Source: Chloroflexota bacterium
Lineage (GTDB): Bacteria > Chloroflexota > Anaerolineae > B4-G1
Direction: 5' to 3'
Assembly (NCBI GenBank): GCA_030596915.1
Contig: JAUVSX010000089.1
Location: forward strand, 1-9,232
DNA: 9,232 nt
Position numbers and translations under genes: made by a program. Numbering within the stretch: the first letter of the stretch is position 1; each line of letters starts with the position of its first letter. The notes under the pieces were generated by a model. The model saw only the letters and a program-made list of their open reading frames with translations. It was not told the origin of the DNA and did no database searches. Positions 6,457-9,232 of the stretch are shown one piece after another.

Positions 6457-6489
6457 ACGTTGTCGGGGGCACAAGAGTAGGGACAACGT
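6457..6489 (+). promoter_or_regulatory. Inverted repeat, candidate antitoxin operator
   Basis: A perfect 8-bp inverted repeat, ACGTTGTC (6457-6464) and GACAACGT (6482-6489) with a 17-nt spacer, begins just after the -10 of the mazEF promoter and spans the predicted transcription start. Dimeric RHH antitoxins usually bind such palindromes to repress their own operon. The repeat is seen directly; the role is inferred. It could alternatively form a hairpin in the leader RNA. Confidence 0.45.
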
Positions 6490-6585
6490 GTAGAATGGAG
6501 GGGCGCGCGCAGGTGGGCCCCGGACCTACAACCGCGCTCGCGGGGCACCTCATCGTGGGCCAGCTAGGCTCCAGATGAGCGCGGC

Positions 6586-6597
6586 GGAGGTGTGATG
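6586..6597 (+). promoter_or_regulatory. Ribosome binding site that decides the antitoxin GTG start
   Basis: GGAGG at 6586-6590 lies 6 nt before the GTG at 6597. A GTG at 6592 and an ATG at 6595 in another frame are nearer and lead into an antisense-like frame joined to mazF; they are not used here. Confidence 0.6.
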
Positions 6598-6875
6598 TGG
6601 ACAGCGTACCAACGGTTGTGGAGAAGCGGTTCTGGCTCTCGGCAGAGCGCGTTGACCGTCTGGTCCGTCTGGCACGGGTCCACCAAGTGGGGGAAGACCA
6701 GTTGGTTGAGAGAGCGCTCGATATCCTTTTCACTCTCACCGACCTGCTTGACGATCGGTCCGAACATCTGGGCTGGTCCTCGCTATCGGATGCATCCTTG
6801 CAGCGCATATGGGACAATGAGAAGGACGCCGCCTACGACGACTGGAGAGAGCTCTATGGCGTACCGGCGCGGTGA
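6597..6875 (+). CDS. MazE/RHH-type antitoxin partner of MazF
   Basis: A 92-residue antitoxin. Residues about 8-46 fit a ribbon-helix-helix DNA-binding fold: strand VEKRFWL, helix SAERVDRLVRLARVHQ, turn with GED, helix QLVERALDILF. Residues about 62-90 form the toxin-neutralising tail, with IWDNEKDAAYDDWRELYG, a Trp/Tyr/acidic motif common in antitoxins encoded before PemK/MazF toxins. The protein should bind and block the downstream MazF-type nuclease and repress the operon. The GTG start has GGAGG 6 nt upstream. The last 20 nt overlap the mazF start in another frame, the usual translational coupling. Promoter and inverted repeat at 6427-6489. The exact antitoxin subfamily is uncertain. Confidence 0.85.
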   Translation: MDSVPTVVEKRFWLSAERVDRLVRLARVHQVGEDQLVERALDILFTLTDLLDDRSEHLGWSSLSDASLQRIWDNEKDAAYDDWRELYGVPAR

Positions 6876-7194
6876 CGTGGTCTTGGTGCCATTCCCGTTC
6901 AGTGACCTCAGCACGACCAAAGTCAGGCCGGCGGTGGTCGTCAGCAGCGCCCTATATCAGTCAACCCAGCCGGATCTTCTGCTGAGCGCTCTCACAGCCC
7001 AGGTTGCCTCTGCGACAGGCCCACTCGACTATCATCTCAGTGACTGGCATTCAGCCGGCTTGCGGTTTCCCTCCGCACTGAAGCCAGTGATCGTTACGCT
7101 CGATCCATCCCGCGTGGTTCATCGCATCGGCCCTCTGAGCGCAGCCGATCTGGCCGAGGTGGACAGCCGGCTGCGCCGAGCCCTGGCGCTGTAG
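6856..7194 (+). CDS. mazF: MazF/PemK-type toxin endoribonuclease
   Basis: A 112-residue toxin that would cleave RNA, inhibiting translation until neutralised by the antitoxin encoded just upstream. The N-terminus has the family signature YRRGDVVLVPFPFSDL (3-18), followed by KVRPAVVVSS (22-31) with the conserved Arg24-Pro25, and a Thr in LLSALTAQV (about 42-50) at the position of the conserved catalytic-site Thr. LKPVIVTLDPSRVVHRIGPLS (75-95) is the typical closing beta region. Length is normal for the family and no residue looks lost. GGAG at 6844-6847, 8 nt before the ATG at 6856, fixes this start; the frame is open back to 6592 but that extension is the antitoxin gene in the wrong frame. 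The malQ 5' fragment follows 38 nt after the stop. Confidence 0.92.
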   Translation: MAYRRGDVVLVPFPFSDLSTTKVRPAVVVSSALYQSTQPDLLLSALTAQVASATGPLDYHLSDWHSAGLRFPSALKPVIVTLDPSRVVHRIGPLSAADLAEVDSRLRRALAL

Positions 7195-7195
7195 A

Positions 7196-7219
7196 GCGGG
7201 TTGTATTGGACCCACCCGC
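7196..7219 (+). terminator. Weak hairpin after mazF
   Basis: GCGGGT (7196-7201) can pair with ACCCGC (7214-7219) around a 12-nt loop directly after the mazF stop. There is no T tract, so termination is doubtful. Confidence 0.2.
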
Positions 7220-7232
7220 CTAGCACCCATCA

Positions 7233-7319
7233 ATGTTCCCCCGCCGCAGCGGCATCATACTGCACCCCACGTCCCTCCCAGGCCGGTTCGGCGTCGGGGA
7301 CCTGGGCGACGCCATCTGA
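7233..7319 (+). pseudogene. Displaced 5' fragment of malQ
   Basis: 7235-7313 matches the malQ gene at 8373-8451 with 77 of 79 bases identical. In frame it reads MFPRRSGIILHPTSLPGRFG and then VGDLGDAI before a TGA at 7317-7319. It carries an ATG immediately in front of the shared part, where malQ itself has ACG at codon 3. Only the first ~28 codons of the ~500-codon gene are present, so it has no enzymatic function. It lies 38 nt after mazF in the same direction. This looks like the remains of a malQ copy that once followed this TA module. Confidence 0.85.
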
Positions 7320-7576
7320 GCAAAGTTCCAGCGGCACAGATCTTGCCTCGCCTGCCAAAGCTGGGGTTTCTGCTTCTGTTCTCATCACTCCCCGGAGCAA
7401 CCGAAGCCCTGACATCTGTTGAACATCAACGTCGCGAGCGAGGAGAGTGCTGGGCTGCCTGGAATAGCGGGCACGTGACACCAAGTGTGCTCGTTGCCGT
7501 GTGGCTCAGTGAACGCTCGCACAGAGTTGAGAGCGAATCGGGGCGCGACTACGAGCGCAGCGCAGGGGCCGCGCTG
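7320..7576. other. Intergenic region between malQ fragment and vapC
   Basis: There is no gene I can support. Short frames on both strands lack ribosome binding sites and recognisable motifs. It does not continue the malQ similarity and does not resemble the repeats further left. It is downstream DNA for vapC; no terminator hairpin with a T tract was seen. Confidence 0.5.
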
Positions 7577-7978
7577 TCAGTAGGGGCGCTTCACGACCAG
7601 TTCGGGGATTATGCGGAAGTGCCGCTCGTTGTCAGTCGCAAGCTCAAGGTCTTGGGTAATAGCAACAGCCGCACTGAGGGCATCTGCGATGGACAGCCCG
7701 TGGCTCCGACTGTAGGACAGCATGAAGCCGTACGCTCTGCTTGAGGCCCTGGGTGTGAGATGGATCAGACCGAACGAGTCGATCAGCCGCTCTGCCTTCC
7801 GAGTCTCATCCCTGTCCCGACAGCCAGCAATCAACTCCATCGCTGAGATTACCGAGACATACGTGGGAATACCCGCATCGCGGACTGAGTCCACGTAGTC
7901 TGCCGAATCGGGATTCCCTCGGGAGAGGTCCACCAGCACAGTCGTGTCGAGCAGCTTCCCCGTCACCGTCGTGTCCAC
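7577..7978 (-). CDS. vapC: VapC-type PIN-domain toxin ribonuclease
   Basis: A 133-residue PIN-domain nuclease that would cleave RNA when freed from VapB. All four expected acidic positions are visible: Asp11 in LLDTTVLVDLSRG (9-21), Glu48 in SAMELIAG (45-52), Asp99 in LSIADALSAAVA (95-106) and Asp116 with Asn117 in ELATDNERHF (112-121). The length is typical. The start used is GTG (complement of 7976-7978), 16 nt inside the end of vapB, so translation is probably coupled; a second GTG at codon 5 is possible, and GAGGA upstream is too distant (15 nt) to decide. Downstream lies ~257 nt without genes. Confidence 0.92.
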   Translation of the reverse strand: MDTTVTGKLLDTTVLVDLSRGNPDSADYVDSVRDAGIPTYVSVISAMELIAGCRDRDETRKAERLIDSFGLIHLTPRASSRAYGFMLSYSRSHGLSIADALSAAVAITQDLELATDNERHFRIIPELVVKRPY

Positions 7979-8205
7979 TGACTCTGGCGCTGTTCCTCAA
8001 CCCACTGGCGAGATGTCTTCCCGCGCATATCGTCCCGGTCCGCCCACATACCGAAGAACTCCGTCTCTCGCACGGAGCGGTCCCGCGCTACCGGCGCGTG
8101 CTCCAACTCAGAGACGCGACTGCGGAGCGTAGTCATCTCGGTGGTCGCCGTATCATTAACACAGACGATGTCTGACACCTCAATGGGTCCTTTGGCTGTA
8201 TCCAT
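7963..8205 (-). CDS. vapB: VapB-type antitoxin (N-terminal part contains adapter-like sequence)
   Basis: An 80-residue antitoxin overlapping vapC by 16 nt. The N-terminal half has MDTAKGPIEVSDIV, then the helix MTTLRSRVSELEHAPVARDR (24-43). The C-terminal part, EFFGMWADRDDM (49-60) and SRQWVEEQRQSQW (65-77), matches the FGMW...W-V...R...W tail seen in one group of PIN-toxin antitoxins and should occupy the VapC active site. Residues 18-24 (NDTATTE) are encoded by bases identical to the Illumina P5 adapter (8135-8157), where the truncated paralogue reads DRLIT. This segment is probably not real genomic sequence. The reading frame is nevertheless kept, with no length change relative to the paralogue. 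GGGAGA 7 nt before the ATG and a strong promoter support the start. Confidence 0.85.
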   Translation of the reverse strand: MDTAKGPIEVSDIVCVNDTATTEMTTLRSRVSELEHAPVARDRSVRETEFFGMWADRDDMRGKTSRQWVEEQRQSQWTRR

Positions 8206-8312
8206 CTATTGCTCTCCCGCGCGCAACTGGTTCCGCTCCTCCACCATTATAGCGGCCAGGGGCGCCGTGCGCAATCTTGAGAAGGCTCAACGCGCACTCT
8301 GCTACCAGCCTG
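8061..8312. repeat. Duplicated vapB 5' region plus promoter, right copy
   Basis: Partner of 6175-6425, same orientation. It includes the first ~48 codons of the intact vapB, its RBS and promoter. Similarity fades near 8312, just before the candidate malQ -35 element. The differences cluster at 8142-8160, inside and next to the adapter-like stretch. Confidence 0.8.
8246..8274 (-). promoter_or_regulatory. Sigma70-like promoter of vapBC
   Basis: On the minus strand, TTGCGC (complement of 8269-8274), a 17-nt spacer and a perfect TATAAT (complement of 8246-8251). The predicted start near 8239 gives a ~34-nt leader. The arrangement is conserved in the diverged left copy, which supports it. Confidence 0.7.
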
Positions 8313-8314
8313 GC

Positions 8315-8343
8315 TTGACCCGCAGCCCAACATCGACTAAGAT
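8315..8343 (+). promoter_or_regulatory. Candidate malQ promoter
   Basis: TTGACC (8315-8320), a 17-nt spacer and TAAGAT (8338-8343), giving a short leader of about 15 nt before the malQ ATG. The -10 is a weak match, so this is tentative. It would be divergent from the vapBC promoter, with the two -35 elements about 40 nt apart. Confidence 0.3.
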
Positions 8344-8364
8344 CGCTGCACCCTGAAGACGACT

Positions 8365-9232
8365 ATGTCCACGTTCCCCCGCCGCAGCGGCATCATACTG
8401 CACCCCACGTCCCTCCCAGGCCGGTTCGGCATCGGGGACCTGGGCGATGCCGCGAACCGTTTCGTTGATTTTCTCGCGTCCGCCTGTCAGTGCTACTGGC
8501 AGGTCCTGCCCCTGAGCCCGACGGGCTACGCGGACTCCCCGTACCAGAGCCTCTCAGCCTTCGCCGGCAACCCCATGCTCATCAGCCTCGAGCGACTCGT
8601 CGACGCGGGACACCTGGCGGCGGCGGACCTGGAGGACGTGCCGCCATTCCCCGACGAGCGCGTGGATTACGGGCCTGTCATCCGGTACAAGACCTGCCTG
8701 CTCGACCGCGCTTTCGCCCGCTTCAGAGCCCACACGCTTCCTGACCAAGCCAAGGCCTTCGCGCGGTTCTGCGAGGCTCAGGGTCACTGGCTGAACGACT
8801 TTGCCCTATTCATGGCCCTCAAGGAGGCGCACGGGCTGCACCCCTGGCACGAGTGGGAACAGGAGCTCGTGACCAGGCAGCCCGAAGCATTGGCCGCCCG
8901 GCGGGAGGCGCTGGCCGATGCGATTGAGAACCAGAAATATCGCCAGTGGATGTTCTTCGACCAGTGGCTAGCGCTCAAGCGCTACGCCAACGAGCGCGGC
9001 ATTCGCTTCATCGGCGACATCCCAATATTCGTCTCCCTCGACAGTGCTGACGTCTGGGCCGCCCCGCACCTATTCCACTTCGACGAGCATCTGCGCCCCA
9101 CGGTCGTCTCGGGCGTCCCCCCCGACTACTTCAGTGCCACGGGGCAGCTCTGGGGCCACCCGCTCTACCGCTGGGACGCGCTGGCTCAGGACGGCTACGC
9201 CTGGTGGATCGCCCGCTTTCGAGCGGCTTTCA
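8365..9232 (+). CDS. malQ: 4-alpha-glucanotransferase (amylomaltase, GH77), partial
   Basis: The first 289 codons of a cytoplasmic GH77 enzyme that transfers alpha-1,4-glucan segments between maltooligosaccharides in maltose/glycogen metabolism; the frame runs off the right edge. GH77 motifs seen are RRSGIILHPTSLPGRFGIGD (6-25), DSPYQSLSAFAGNP (57-70), the central GDIPIFVSLDSADVW (217-231) and GVPPDYFSATGQLWGHPLY (250-268). The window ends at WWIARFRAAF, just where the family continues into the R-x-D-H-F-R-G segment with the nucleophile Asp, so the catalytic residues lie outside. His265 stands where Asn is common in GQLWGNPLY. The ATG at 8365 has only a weak GAAG upstream. A near-identical copy of codons 3-29 lies at 7235-7313. 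Divergent from vapB, with 159 nt between. Confidence 0.95.
   Translation, partial: MSTFPRRSGIILHPTSLPGRFGIGDLGDAANRFVDFLASACQCYWQVLPLSPTGYADSPYQSLSAFAGNPMLISLERLVDAGHLAAADLEDVPPFPDERVDYGPVIRYKTCLLDRAFARFRAHTLPDQAKAFARFCEAQGHWLNDFALFMALKEAHGLHPWHEWEQELVTRQPEALAARREALADAIENQKYRQWMFFDQWLALKRYANERGIRFIGDIPIFVSLDSADVWAAPHLFHFDEHLRPTVVSGVPPDYFSATGQLWGHPLYRWDALAQDGYAWWIARFRAAF

Noticed and set aside
6592..6858. N-terminal extension of mazF to 6592
   Set aside because: The extension is the antitoxin gene read in another frame; the ATG at 6856 has a properly spaced GGAG and starts at the family's usual N-terminus.
7230..7484. 84-residue minus-strand frame over the malQ fragment
   Set aside because: Half of it is antisense to the malQ fragment; no motif or convincing ribosome binding site.

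Overview
The window is GC-rich bacterial DNA (roughly 60% G+C by eye) with mostly G/C third codon positions. Gene content (SulP transporter, PPK2, DUF202, YtxH, type II toxin-antitoxin modules, amylomaltase) and abundant intergenic palindromic repeats suggest an environmental bacterium, perhaps Chloroflexota. That placement is a guess: there is no rRNA, and no gene here is lineage-diagnostic.

Layout. Positions 1-752 hold no convincing gene. They carry two direct copies of a ~170-bp repeat, each starting with a large imperfect hairpin, and a short REP-like palindrome between them. From 753 to 5807 all genes lie on the minus strand, transcribed right to left: a SulP anion transporter, a small gene that looks broken by an in-frame TAG, a class I-type polyphosphate kinase 2, a three-helix-bundle/DUF3562-like protein, a DUF202 membrane protein, a YtxH-like protein and a small three-helix membrane protein. 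From the SulP gene to DUF202 the gaps are under 80 nt, so this part may be one transcript. The last two genes have 240-260 nt leaders and strong Shine-Dalgarno sites of their own. Transport, polyphosphate and small-membrane-protein genes together suggest a phosphate/energy or envelope-stress theme; this is inference.

Positions 5808-8364 are an accessory mosaic. They hold two copies of a ~110-128-bp repeat with a 15-bp palindrome, an 8-bp tandem repeat, a truncated vapB with an intact promoter, a complete mazEF-type module on the plus strand, a 79-bp displaced copy of the malQ 5' end, and a vapBC module on the minus strand. The genuine malQ (4-alpha-glucanotransferase) starts at 8365, divergent from vapB, and runs off the right edge just before its catalytic nucleophile. 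The vapB-promoter and malQ-start segments each occur twice in the same order. In the left copy they flank mazEF, so this locus has accumulated or exchanged toxin-antitoxin modules in front of malQ.

Caution: the intact vapB contains a 23-nt exact match to the Illumina P5 adapter (8135-8157). Part of its N-terminus is therefore almost certainly a sequencing or assembly artefact. I found no previously undescribed defence or mobile system that I can defend; the most notable points are the layered TA/malQ duplication, the adapter scar and the interrupted small gene.
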